Positions 15,344 through 22,141 are shown, numbered from the stretch's first letter. The stretch is DNA of 33,376 nucleotides from an uncultured Brevibacillus sp. (GCA_946402065.1 CAMIVR010000051.1:1-33376); one strand, 5' to 3'. Translations and numbers: made by a program. Notes: generated by a model not told the origin, from the sequence alone.

Positions 15344-15461
15344 TTATGACAGCACTTCGCGCAGCACGAAAATTCACTCCTTCAATCGGCTTGCCAGGCT
15401 GATAAACACTGAGCTGCGCCAATTGTTCACGCGGATCAATTTTTTGTCCCAAGATTCCCAT
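15344..15461 (-). pseudogene. Deletion scar of a HisC-like aminotransferase
   Basis: GGGGGAG precedes an ATG at 15461. The first 29 or so codons read MGILGQKIDPREQLAQLSV and then YQPGKPIEG, the typical N-terminus of histidinol-phosphate/aromatic aminotransferases (PYxPGKPIEEV). Immediately afterwards a different frame reads IFVLREVLS-stop (15373-15344), which resembles the usual C-terminal end of the same family. The roughly 300 central codons, with the PLP lysine, are missing. The simplest reading is an internal out-of-frame deletion. The original N-terminal frame runs on into the start of hmgA before stopping. The enzyme would have fed tyrosine into the homogentisate route. Confidence 0.6.
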
Positions 15462-15540
15462 AGTCGACTCCCCCACGCTCAGATCTTGCCGCGCACTACC
15501 TACCATTTGGCTACCATCCATTTGTTACTGAATTATCTGG

Positions 15541-15569
15541 ATCATACAACGCATTGTTTCTTTCTGCAA
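15541..15569 (-). promoter_or_regulatory. SigA-type promoter of the aminotransferase remnant-hmgA unit
   Basis: On the minus strand TTGCAG (15564-15569) and TATGAT (15541-15546) are spaced 17 bases apart. They lie about 80 bases upstream of the remnant's ATG. Confidence 0.6.
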
Positions 15570-15578
15570 ACGCTTACA
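15565..15578. promoter_or_regulatory. Candidate cre (CcpA) site over the -35
   Basis: TGTAAGCGTTTGCA (minus strand) matches TGWAANCGNTNWCA at all but one position and overlaps the -35 hexamer. This placement fits repression by CcpA. An adjacent TAAACGCGTTAA palindrome may add a second weak site. Confidence 0.5.
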
Positions 15579-15701
15579 TTAACGCGTTTACTCGTTTCTC
15601 CTTTGATCCATTTATCCTTTTCAACGCTAAAGCAGAGGGGCAATACGGATCATTGGAAAAAAAAGTCAGACTGGACAACGGCTGACCATTACGATATGAC
15701 G

Positions 15702-15930
15702 CTAGCTTAATCGACCTGCGTCTTCCGTGAAAGCGGCAGAAGCCTCACGCCACCAGGTTTGCAAATCTGGCGTGCAGTACGTCGGGTGAATCCTGTCGCA
15801 GCCAAGCAGCTTGAGCGCCGCGTCGATAATCAGCGCCTGCGGCTTGCCGACGACGATTGGCGCCACGCCGGAAGCGACGCTGATCGCAGCGAGCCTCTCT
15901 CATTCTACGTGTTTTTATCCAGGCTTGCAA
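15702..15930 (-). pseudogene. yutF: Decayed yutF (NagD-like HAD phosphatase)
   Basis: On the minus strand, frame 15899-15702 reads LAAISVASGVAPIVVGKPQA and then LIIDAALKLLGCD, a clear match to the NagD/YutF cap-to-core region (PVVVGKP). Upstream, in another frame, DKNT-stop-NERGS matches the segment that normally precedes it (DK..P.E.G.). Downstream, HPTYCTPDLQTWWREA resembles the C-terminal end, but the GD..TDI motif between them is absent. So there is a frameshift, a stop and an internal deletion. The position between yutG and yutE is exactly where yutF lies in B. subtilis. No N-terminal DxDGT motif is found further upstream. Confidence 0.6.
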
Positions 15931-16037
15931 TCGGGCAAGGCTATGGTCGACGACATGTACCGCCTTCGCGAAGTGGAGCGGACCGGACCGGACAGAAAAC
16001 GTTTGAATGCTGTCCAGTCATCGCCGAGTATCTTCCA

Positions 16038-16066
16038 TTGACCCAAAACTACTTCCGTGGTAGGAT
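16038..16066 (+). promoter_or_regulatory. Promoter of the FliF-like small gene
   Basis: TTGACC (16038-16043), 17 bases, then TAGGAT (16061-16066), about 30 bases upstream of the start. Confidence 0.45.
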
Positions 16067-16098
16067 AATAGCGACTTTTTAGTAGTGGAGGGATAACG

Positions 16099-16377
16099 AT
16101 GACGACTGCAAATAAACGCACGCTTTTGATAAGTCTGTGTATTGTGATTGTAGTAGCTGTAGCCCTGGTTTTTCTGCTCAAGCCAACCGATAACTCGCCG
16201 TTTGTACCACTGTTTTCGTACGATTTAGATAAAAATCAAATGGAACAGGTGAAAACCTATCTGACAAAGCAAAAGATTGACTTTCAGGTCGATAAATCTG
16301 CAGGTATACAGGTTCATGAAAGCAAACGGGATGATATTCTGGTAGATATAGCAACACAAGGCATCCCATCCAAATAA
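16099..16377 (+). CDS. Stand-alone FliF/YscJ-like ring-building domain protein
   Basis: A 92-residue protein with GGAGGG before its ATG. Residues 8-28 are a membrane anchor (LLISLCIVIVVAVALVFLL). The rest, FVPLFSYDLDKNQMEQVKTY through KQKIDFQVD, AGIQVHESKRDDIL and IATQGIPSK, follows the pattern of the first ring-building motif of FliF/YscJ/PrgK (LYxxLSxxDA..IxxxLxxxxIPY..., then V....LA..GLP). In FliF this is only the N-terminal part of a protein about six times longer. Here the gene starts and stops cleanly around the domain, between a promoter and a terminator. It is probably a small outward-facing membrane protein. The link to flagella or sporulation secretion is not shown. Confidence 0.65.
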   Translation: MTTANKRTLLISLCIVIVVAVALVFLLKPTDNSPFVPLFSYDLDKNQMEQVKTYLTKQKIDFQVDKSAGIQVHESKRDDILVDIATQGIPSK

Positions 16378-16378
16378 T

Positions 16379-16420
16379 AAAAAAATGTCCTCATAGGAAA
16401 TCCTGCGAGGACATTTTTTT
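16379..16420. terminator. Bidirectional terminator after the FliF-like gene
   Basis: AATGTCCTC (16384-16392) pairs with GAGGACATT (16407-16415), flanked by A and T runs on both sides. It can also serve the MerR-type gene that ends at 16440. Confidence 0.9.
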
Positions 16421-16439
16421 ACTTCCCAAATTCCCCAGT

Positions 16440-17201
16440 CTATTTCGCCACACCTGTATAAATGCGGATCGCGTCTCTGAGGAATTCAGCCATCCCGGGC
16501 TGCCTTTCGTAATACGCCTTGAACCGTTCATCGTCCACGTACATTTGGGCGATGCCGGCGTGGGCTTCCTTGCTGTATTCGCTCCAGTAATAGGTAAGCC
16601 ACTTCTTATGAAGCTCCGCCGTTTTTTGCGCGATGTCGCTTGCCGGGTTGCCCGTCGCAAACGCTTCGGCCAGCGTCGTCAGGATCTCATCTGCCAGACG
16701 GGTTACTTCCTCATACTCTTCTTGGGTCATGCCCTTCAGTTTTTCATTGGAGCGGTTCACGACGTCATCGCCGTATTTCGCACGGACCTCTTTTCCGTAC
16801 TTCGCCTCATTATCGTCTATCAGCTGCTGCTTGAAGCCTGCGAACTTCTCTTGATCGGTCATGGTTATTCTCCCTTCCGCTGAAGCAATCGTTTTTTCCA
16901 CGTTGGCGATCAATACATCCAACTGTTTTCTTTTGTCGAGGAGTTGTTCACGGTGTTCCCGAAGAGCTTTGGCTCCGTCATAGGCAGGGGAGGTGACGAT
17001 TTCTTTGATCACGTCCAGACTGACCCCCAATTCCTTGTAAAACAGGATTTGCTGCAGGCGGTCTACTTCCTTCTGACCATAGATCCGGTATCCCGACGAG
17101 TTGATTCTGGCCGGCTTCAGAATCCCGATCTCATCGTAATACCGCAGCGTTCTCGTACTGACTCCTGCCAACTGTCCCAGCTTCTGTACGGTGTATTCCA
17201 T
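16440..17201 (-). CDS. MerR-family regulator with TipAS effector domain (Mta/TipAL type)
   Basis: The ATG at 17201 follows AGGAGGTG at the proper distance, giving 253 residues. Residues 1-70 are the MerR helix-turn-helix (YTVQKLGQLAGVSTRTLRYY, then GYRIYGQKEVDRLQQI). A coiled coil comes next, and from about 120 a TipAS-like all-helical ligand domain (YGKEVRAKYG, WLTYYWSEYSKEAHAGIAQ, MYVDDERFKAYYER). Relatives such as B. subtilis Mta and Streptomyces TipAL bind hydrophobic drugs and activate efflux genes. No transporter lies next to it, so only autoregulation is visible here. Confidence 0.88.
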   Translation of the reverse strand: MEYTVQKLGQLAGVSTRTLRYYDEIGILKPARINSSGYRIYGQKEVDRLQQILFYKELGVSLDVIKEIVTSPAYDGAKALREHREQLLDKRKQLDVLIANVEKTIASAEGRITMTDQEKFAGFKQQLIDDNEAKYGKEVRAKYGDDVVNRSNEKLKGMTQEEYEEVTRLADEILTTLAEAFATGNPASDIAQKTAELHKKWLTYYWSEYSKEAHAGIAQMYVDDERFKAYYERQPGMAEFLRDAIRIYTGVAK

Positions 17202-17223
17202 GTGTTCACCTCCTGACATCCTA

Positions 17224-17255
17224 ACTGTACACCTTTACGTAAGCGTCAAGGTCAA
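17224..17255 (-). promoter_or_regulatory. MerR-type promoter and operator
   Basis: On the minus strand, TTGACC (17250-17255) and TACAGT (17224-17229) are separated by 20 bases, the long spacing typical of MerR-activated promoters. The spacer holds a dyad, ACCTTTACG (17231-17239) and CGTCAAGGT (17244-17252). The leader would be only about 16 bases, reaching the MerR-type gene directly. Confidence 0.6.
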
Positions 17256-17280
17256 GACTTATTTTTCGGGAAAGAGTAAG

Positions 17281-17450
17281 GGCTATGGTGGTGGGGAGAG
17301 CAAAGAGGGATAGGCTCAAGTCTGGTGAGACGCTTGCAGGATGCTGGGAGTGAGCACCTGATCAGATTCAACAGGCGAAAAGAATAACGGGCGCTGTCAC
17401 TTGCGGAGCGTTCTCTTCTTGGCGATTCCCCTCGCCTCCACCGCGCCAAC
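17281..17450. repeat. Inverted-repeat element (copy B)
   Basis: The left part, 17288-17349, aligns with copy A at 2365-2427 at roughly 80% by eye, with the same GCTTGCAGGATGC core. The right end, 17430-17463 (GATTCCCCTCGCCTCCACC), is shared with 32970-33010. Left and right ends are imperfect inverted repeats of each other. It is non-coding. Confidence 0.6.
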
Positions 17451-17467
17451 GGTTACACGATGAAAAA

Positions 17468-17490
17468 ATCCACTCAAATTGCGAGTGGAT
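17468..17490 (-). terminator. Terminator of the SufR-like regulator
   Basis: ATCCACTC (17468-17475) pairs with GAGTGGAT (17483-17490); the minus strand continues with a T run. Confidence 0.85.
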
Positions 17491-17503
17491 AGGTGCCCAT
17501 CAG

Positions 17504-18136
17504 TTATTGTTTTTCCGCTTCCCGAATGTGGAAGACGCAATGCTCGCCGCCTTTTGCCATGCACGAGGCCTGATTCACATCAGCGCCCAGCACACGGCGA
17601 AACAACGAGAGCTCGCAGTTGCACGCCTGGGTAAATTCCCTGGCAACTTGCGCGATCGGACAGTTAAATTCTTTTATCGTAAACGTTCCGTTCTCGTCTT
17701 TCTCCCATTCGACCATATAGCCTTTTTGATTTTGCAATTCGGCCAACATCGCGACACGCTGCTCCAACTGGCCGTTTATTTGTGCGCTGTACTGTTCTTC
17801 GAGGCGATTTTCCCTTCGCTTGAAGAGCTCTTCTATTTTTTCTCTTCCGTCCATCTCCTTGATATCCCGCAAAAAATCAAGTGTCAAGTGAGAGTAGTTG
17901 CGCGGGAACAGTTCGTCCGCTTCCATCGATAAAGAATATACGTTAGTGGGTCGCCCCATCGCTTGGCGCACAAGTGAAGACTTGATCAAATTGTCCCGTT
18001 CCAGAGTGTTTAAGTGTCGCCGTACCGCCATCTCGGTAATACCCAAATCGACAGCAATGTCACTGACCGGCAAGGGGCCTTTGACCTTCAACATATTGAG
18101 AATCTGGTCGCGGGTAGAATTAGTATCGCTTGTCAT
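17504..18136 (-). CDS. SufR-like winged-helix regulator with C-terminal cysteine cluster
   Basis: From the ATG at 18136 the product is 210 residues; GGAGGGCGGTGA lies upstream. Residues 10-70 form a winged helix (ILNMLKVKGPLPVSDIAVDL, then EMAVRRHLNTLERDNLI). A coiled helical linker spans about 90-140. The C-terminal part carries Cys159, Cys172, Cys174, Cys192 and Cys200. The C-x12-C spacing between 159 and 172, and the NCPIAQ...C...GGEHCVFHI layout, recall SufR-type regulators that sense Fe-S status through a bound cluster. The later spacings differ from the cyanobacterial form. Given yutM, yutI and lipA nearby, control of Fe-S genes is plausible but unproven. Confidence 0.75.
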   Translation of the reverse strand: MTSDTNSTRDQILNMLKVKGPLPVSDIAVDLGITEMAVRRHLNTLERDNLIKSSLVRQAMGRPTNVYSLSMEADELFPRNYSHLTLDFLRDIKEMDGREKIEELFKRRENRLEEQYSAQINGQLEQRVAMLAELQNQKGYMVEWEKDENGTFTIKEFNCPIAQVAREFTQACNCELSLFRRVLGADVNQASCMAKGGEHCVFHIREAEKQ

Positions 18137-18246
18137 CAATCTTCACCGCCCTCCTATGTGTATTCTATCGCATTTATGCGCTTTAGTAAACTAATGATAT
18201 TTATTTGTTTATAAAATACACTCAAATCTATGCTCTATGCTCTACG

Positions 18247-18681
18247 CTAAAATAACTCTTTTTGCAAGTACGCCCTTACAGCCGGAGCAAACTGTTCCAG
18301 TGCCGGCAGCGCAGCACGAGCTACGTTGAGCATCCGGGCATGGTCAATTTCGGTATATTCATTGATCAACTGCTTGCGGAAGGAGACTGCTTCCGTCAGC
18401 ATGCCTGCCTGGTGTTCATCTACCACCCGCTCGTCCCGCAAAATCTCGACAATATCCACATAGCTGCCTGGATCGCGCATAATGAACCCGTCGATCAGCG
18501 AGTTTCCTACGTCGGCAATCGCTTCGATCGACAGGTGCAAGGCCCGCTCGATTGCAGCGAGCTGGATGCGATTGGAGAGCAAAGCGCTGTTCTCTTGGCT
18601 GATCAATTCCTTGAGCAGCTCAAGCATTTGCTTGTTGTGAGCAAGTACACGGTCTATTTTGATCGTATCTACGTCGTACAC
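18247..18681 (-). CDS. yutE: DUF86/HepT-like protein, YutE
   Basis: A 144-residue all-helical protein starting at GTG 18681 behind GGGGG. It matches the DUF86 family: LLSNRIQLAAIERALHLSIE, AIADVGNSLI and DYVDIVEIL-like segments. HepT toxins of this family use an R-x4-H-x-Y motif to cut RNA or accept AMP. Here the same place reads RKQLINEY, with Asn instead of His. No MntA-type nucleotidyltransferase antitoxin gene is adjacent. It is therefore more likely a chromosomal housekeeping relative than an active toxin. The small membrane gene at 18709-18828 lies just upstream in the same orientation. Confidence 0.83.
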   Translation of the reverse strand: MYDVDTIKIDRVLAHNKQMLELLKELISQENSALLSNRIQLAAIERALHLSIEAIADVGNSLIDGFIMRDPGSYVDIVEILRDERVVDEHQAGMLTEAVSFRKQLINEYTEIDHARMLNVARAALPALEQFAPAVRAYLQKELF

Positions 18682-18708
18682 GGCAACCCCCGCCTATTTG
18701 AAGTTGGT

Positions 18709-18828
18709 TTACTTTTGATTCTGACCCTTTTTCTTCCTGGAAGCCCTCTTGGCGTACCAGACAAGGCCTACAAACGTAAGCACGAGTACAAGCAGGACCA
18801 ATTCTCCTTCTGATGCGTATGAATTCAC
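18709..18828 (-). CDS. Small single-pass membrane protein (39 residues)
   Basis: AGAGGTGAAG precedes a GTG at 18828. The peptide begins MNSYASEGE, has one membrane helix (LVLLVLVLTFVGLVWYA) and ends in a basic tail (KRASRKKKGQNQK). It stops 27 bases before the yutE start, and a good promoter lies just upstream (18853-18880), so it is the first gene of a two-gene unit. The orientation would place the acidic N-terminus outside and the basic tail in the cytosol. I recognise no family. The shape is that of many small sporulation or regulatory membrane peptides. Confidence 0.65.
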   Translation of the reverse strand: MNSYASEGELVLLVLVLTFVGLVWYAKRASRKKKGQNQK

Positions 18829-18852
18829 CGGCTTCACCTCTTTTCTTCAATC

Positions 18853-18880
18853 AGTATACCAGAATTATCACGGCTGTCAC
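18853..18880 (-). promoter_or_regulatory. Promoter of the small membrane protein-yutE unit
   Basis: On the minus strand GTGACA (18875-18880), a 16-base spacer and TATACT (18853-18858), preceded by TGG as an extended -10. Confidence 0.65.
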
Positions 18881-18907
18881 GAAGTAGCTGGCCAAGCCGG
18901 CTTCTTG

Positions 18908-18916
18908 TGTTAAAAT
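18908..18916 (+). promoter_or_regulatory. Extended -10 promoter of glpX
   Basis: TGTTAAAAT is an extended -10 about 45 bases before glpX. The -35 region is weak. Confidence 0.45.
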
Positions 18917-18959
18917 GTGAAGGAGAATACGGACCGACAGGCACCGAGGAGGAACGATC

Positions 18960-19934
18960 ATGGATAGAGAACTTGCCCTGGAAGTCGTCAGGGTGACAGA
19001 AGTAGCCGCGCTCGCTTCGGCACAGTGGCTTGGCCGGGGGAAGAAGAACGAAGCGGACGGCGCAGCTACCAGTGCCATGCGGGCGATGTTTGACACGATC
19101 GCCATGCGCGGTACGGTCGTCATCGGCGAAGGTGAGCTGGATGAGGCCCCTATGCTCTACATCGGCGAACAATTGGGCACGCAGGATGCGGACGCACCGG
19201 AAGTCGACATCGCTGTCGATCCGCTGGAAGGAACGACCATCGTCGCCAAAGGCACCAGCAATGCGCTGTCGGTCGTCTCGATTGGAGATCGCGGCACACT
19301 CCTGCACGCTCCGGACATGTACATGATGAAAATCGTCGTCGGACCTCGTGCAGCCGGATTGATCGCCTTCGAGGATCCGGTCGAAAAAATGATTGACACG
19401 GTGGCGAAGGCCCATCAAAAACGGGTGCAGGATGTTACTGTAATCATCCAGGAGCGCGAGCGGCATCAGCACATCATCGATGCGGTACGGGAAAAAGGAG
19501 CACGCGTCAAGCTGTTTGGCGACGGCGATGTCGGAGCAGCCATTGCCGCCTGCATGCCTGAGACGGGCATAGACTTGTTCATCGGCATTGGCGGGGCACC
19601 CGAGGGAGTGATCAGCGCCTGCGCGATCAAATGTCTGGGCGGCGATATGCTGGCCCAACTCAGGCCGCAGAACGAAGCCGAGCGCGAGCGCTGTATCCGC
19701 ATGGGTCTGAGCAATCCGGAACAGGTGTTGACCCTGTCTGACCTCGTCTCGGGGGATGATGCCATCTTCGCTGCTACGGGCGTATCGGACGGCGAGCTGC
19801 TGCAGGGCGTCCGCTATTTGGGCAATGATGTCGTGGAGACACATTCCCTGGTCATGCGGGCCAAGACAAAGACCGTGCGCTTTATCCGCGCCCTGCATCA
19901 TCCGGATCACAAACCAAACCTCGTATGGAAGTAG
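18960..19934 (+). CDS. glpX: Fructose-1,6-bisphosphatase class II
   Basis: A 324-residue protein with GAGGAGG before its ATG. It covers the full GlpX family: [20 protein letters not shown] near the N-terminus, the metal site [14 protein letters not shown], the phosphatase motif [11 protein letters not shown] and the C-terminal sugar-phosphate region [14 protein letters not shown]. It hydrolyses fructose-1,6-bisphosphate to fructose-6-phosphate in gluconeogenesis, with Mg or Mn. The DUF3055 gene follows ten bases later and is likely co-transcribed. Confidence 0.95.
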   Translation: MDRELALEVVRVTEVAALASAQWLGRGKKNEADGAATSAMRAMFDTIAMRGTVVIGEGELDEAPMLYIGEQLGTQDADAPEVDIAVDPLEGTTIVAKGTSNALSVVSIGDRGTLLHAPDMYMMKIVVGPRAAGLIAFEDPVEKMIDTVAKAHQKRVQDVTVIIQERERHQHIIDAVREKGARVKLFGDGDVGAAIAACMPETGIDLFIGIGGAPEGVISACAIKCLGGDMLAQLRPQNEAERERCIRMGLSNPEQVLTLSDLVSGDDAIFAATGVSDGELLQGVRYLGNDVVETHSLVMRAKTKTVRFIRALHHPDHKPNLVWK

Positions 19935-19944
19935 GGATATCTCC

Positions 19945-20214
19945 ATGTCAAATGATCTGTTTTACCTGTACGATGAGACGGAAGAGACGCGTACACGCTT
20001 TGTCAGCTTCATGGTGGAAACGGTCCGCTTTGATCTGGCGATTACCACGACGAACCGCTTTTACGGAAAAAAACTGGTGATCAACATTCAAAACGGCAGG
20101 AGTGCGATTATCGGTCACGATGATCTGGATGAGGACGGATACCTCGCTTACGCCTTCCAGTTGACGGATGAAGAGGCCGAGGAGCTGAGAAGCTTTCTCG
20201 CCGGAGTTATTTAG
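19945..20214 (+). CDS. DUF3055-like protein
   Basis: An 89-residue acidic protein starting ten bases after glpX, with AGGGATA upstream. The sequence DLFYLYDETEETRTRFVSFM, then FDLAITTTNRFYGKKLVINI and RSAIIGHDDLDEDGYLAYAF, resembles the DUF3055 family of Firmicutes as I remember it. It ends in an acidic helix (TDEEAEELRSFL). No catalytic motif or membrane segment is seen. Linkage to glpX suggests a shared transcript, but no functional link is known to me. Confidence 0.7.
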   Translation: MSNDLFYLYDETEETRTRFVSFMVETVRFDLAITTTNRFYGKKLVINIQNGRSAIIGHDDLDEDGYLAYAFQLTDEEAEELRSFLAGVI

Positions 20215-20308
20215 CGTCCGCTACCAGGAGAACGTGTCTCGGAACTGTGGTAGTGGGCGAGAGAAAAGACGAGCGTCTTCTCCAATCTTTTGAGCCTATT
20301 CAACGTAA

Positions 20309-20352
20309 AAAAACGCCCGCTTGGATTGTTTCATCACAAGCGTGGCGTTTTT
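20309..20352. terminator. Bidirectional terminator between DUF3055 gene and yutD
   Basis: AAAACGCCCGCTTG pairs with CAAGCGTGGCGTTTT (one bulge), with A and T runs on both sides. The 95 bases before it hold only a GTGGTAGTGGGCGAGAG stretch that weakly resembles the repeat family of copies A and B. Confidence 0.8.
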
Positions 20353-20354
20353 GA

Positions 20355-20909
20355 TTATTTTTTTCCTTCCGGTGCGCTGGCCGGGTTTTTCGCAGCGCCT
20401 GTCGGGATTTTATCACGGCCTGCCCGATTCTGATTTTTGTTTTTTTCAGTACGGTCCTGCCCAGGTCGATCCGGGCGTGCTGATCGCTGATCTTTTCGCT
20501 GCGGTCTCGGGGCCCGATCTTGACGCATCGGCCGCGCGTAGCGATTCATCTGCTCCCGATTCGCGGATGCCGGCGACTCTGCCTGCTCCGCCAGCTCAGC
20601 CTCGACACCCGTTCCATCGCCGTCTGTTCGCAGGACGGCCTTTGTTCGCCGCAGGACAAAATAAGGACAGCCAAAGTTGCAAAACTCCTGCAGGTATTCA
20701 TCGAGCGTCGCAATTTTTTGCTCAAACGGAACTTTTCGATTCGTGTTCTCGTAGAAGCCGCGCAGTCGAAGCTGTCCGTAGCCCCAGTCGCCGACAATAT
20801 AATCGTACTTGTCCAAAATATCACTGTAGCGTTCCTTAAACATTTCCGGATTCCAACCGTTGCGGCTTTCCTCAATAAGCTCATACGTACCGGCTTGCAT
20901 GCGAATCAA
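20355..20909 (-). CDS. yutD: YutD family protein with basic C-terminal tail
   Basis: The best start is a TTG at 20909, seven bases after GGAGG; an ATG at 20936 lacks a ribosome site. The 184-residue product begins with the conserved YutD (DUF1027) domain of about 95 residues: TYELIEESRNGWNPEMFKER, then YDYIVGDWGYGQLRLRGFY and CNFGCPYFVLRR. The remaining 85 residues are low-complexity, rich in Arg, Asp, Gln and Pro (RPQRKDQRSARPDRPGQDR), and look disordered and possibly nucleic-acid-binding. The domain's function is unknown. Confidence 0.85.
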   Translation of the reverse strand: MIRMQAGTYELIEESRNGWNPEMFKERYSDILDKYDYIVGDWGYGQLRLRGFYENTNRKVPFEQKIATLDEYLQEFCNFGCPYFVLRRTKAVLRTDGDGTGVEAELAEQAESPASANREQMNRYARPMRQDRAPRPQRKDQRSARPDRPGQDRTEKNKNQNRAGRDKIPTGAAKNPASAPEGKK

Positions 20910-21031
20910 ACGCGTTTCCTCCTTTAGCGAGAACATCGCTTACATCTTACCACATTTTCAGCAGCAACACATATAATTCCCACGAAAATGAAACAGCGCA
21001 AACGGGCAAGATACTTGCAGGAGGTGTAAGC

Positions 21032-22141
21032 ATGAAAAAAACATGGGCTTACGGTACACTTGCAGCAATTGCATTGTTAGCAACAACAGCTTGTGGATAT
21101 CGCGCAGCAACTCCTAACAAACCCACTACGCAAAGTCTGACGGCGCGGGACGGTTATTACGGTACAACCGCGAACCCAGGCAGTTATTCGCGTTATGGCG
21201 TGACCAGCTATGACGGGATCGGTACCAACGCGTATGGCCTGAACCGCGGCGACGGCTTTTTCGGTACAACCGGCACCGGTAGATACACAGGTGCTAATCC
21301 GGGGGCGTATAATGCGTTCGGATCGACCGGGATTACCGGCGCGACCACTTACGGTACCGGCGGTTATGGCACGTCTGGTATGTTTGGCACCAGAGGTACG
21401 CATGGCGTTACCGGAGGCTATGGCACGACCGGAACATATGGCACCAGCGGCTATGGCACAACGTACGGCACAGGGCTGAACGGCACCGGAGCCTATGGAA
21501 CAGGTACCTATGGAGCCAGAACGTACGGTACGACTTACGGCACGAGTGCATACAGCACGTCCGGTGCCAATGCGTACACCTCTCCGTATGCCGGCACGAA
21601 TTCCTACACCTCCCCATACGCCGGCAACAAATCGATTTACCATGAGACGGGTATGCGTACGACCCAAACAAACATGCCGCACACCGGTTATGCCAAGGCA
21701 GACGCTACGCACTTGCGAACGGCGGCGAACGCGCAAAATCAGGTTTACGTCGACCGCAACGTCCTTGCCCGTGCAGTCGCAAACGTTACCAGCTCCGTAC
21801 CTGGCGTGCAGCACTCTACCGTGCTGGTAACTGACCGGGAGATCTTCGTCGGTCTTCGCAATACCGACAAAGATAAAAGCGCTGCCAAGGAAAAAGCAAA
21901 GATGAACGCCATGTCGATTTCCCCGCGTTACTATCGGGTATACGTCTCTGATGACCCTCGCATGGCTGACGAGCTGACGCGTGTAGCCAGCCGGGTAGGC
22001 AATGTCAGTGCTCACATGCCGAAAAACGATACGCAAATCAACAGCCTCGTCCGCAGCTTTGGCGGCACAGTAGACGGCCATATGGGAGCAAGAGCGACGA
22101 CCCATCATACCGGAACGGGCACGCATACAGGCACACGATAG
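21032..22141 (+). CDS. yutC: YhcN/YlaJ-type sporulation lipoprotein with Gly-Thr-Tyr-rich region
   Basis: A 369-residue protein with AGGAGGTG before its ATG. MKKTWAYGTLAAIALLATTA then Cys21 is a lipoprotein signal. From about 35 to 210 the chain is almost only Gly, Thr, Tyr, Ser and Ala in irregular repeats (YGTTGTYGTSGYGTTYGTG), which is far longer than in typical YhcN relatives. The C-terminal 130 residues carry the family domain: VDRNVLARAVANVTSSVPGV, STVLVTDREIFVGL, RYYRVYVSDDPRMADELTRV. Family members are forespore or inner-spore-membrane lipoproteins. The place next to lipA matches B. subtilis yutC. Confidence 0.85.
   Translation: MKKTWAYGTLAAIALLATTACGYRAATPNKPTTQSLTARDGYYGTTANPGSYSRYGVTSYDGIGTNAYGLNRGDGFFGTTGTGRYTGANPGAYNAFGSTGITGATTYGTGGYGTSGMFGTRGTHGVTGGYGTTGTYGTSGYGTTYGTGLNGTGAYGTGTYGARTYGTTYGTSAYSTSGANAYTSPYAGTNSYTSPYAGNKSIYHETGMRTTQTNMPHTGYAKADATHLRTAANAQNQVYVDRNVLARAVANVTSSVPGVQHSTVLVTDREIFVGLRNTDKDKSAAKEKAKMNAMSISPRYYRVYVSDDPRMADELTRVASRVGNVSAHMPKNDTQINSLVRSFGGTVDGHMGARATTHHTGTGTHTGTR

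Noticed and set aside
15745-15930. Arg-rich 61-residue minus-strand frame
   Set aside because: It is out of frame with the recognisable yutF remnant over the same bases and has no features of its own.
20224-20300. Further copy of the inverted-repeat family after the DUF3055 gene
   Set aside because: Only about 25 bases resemble copies A and B, too weak to call.
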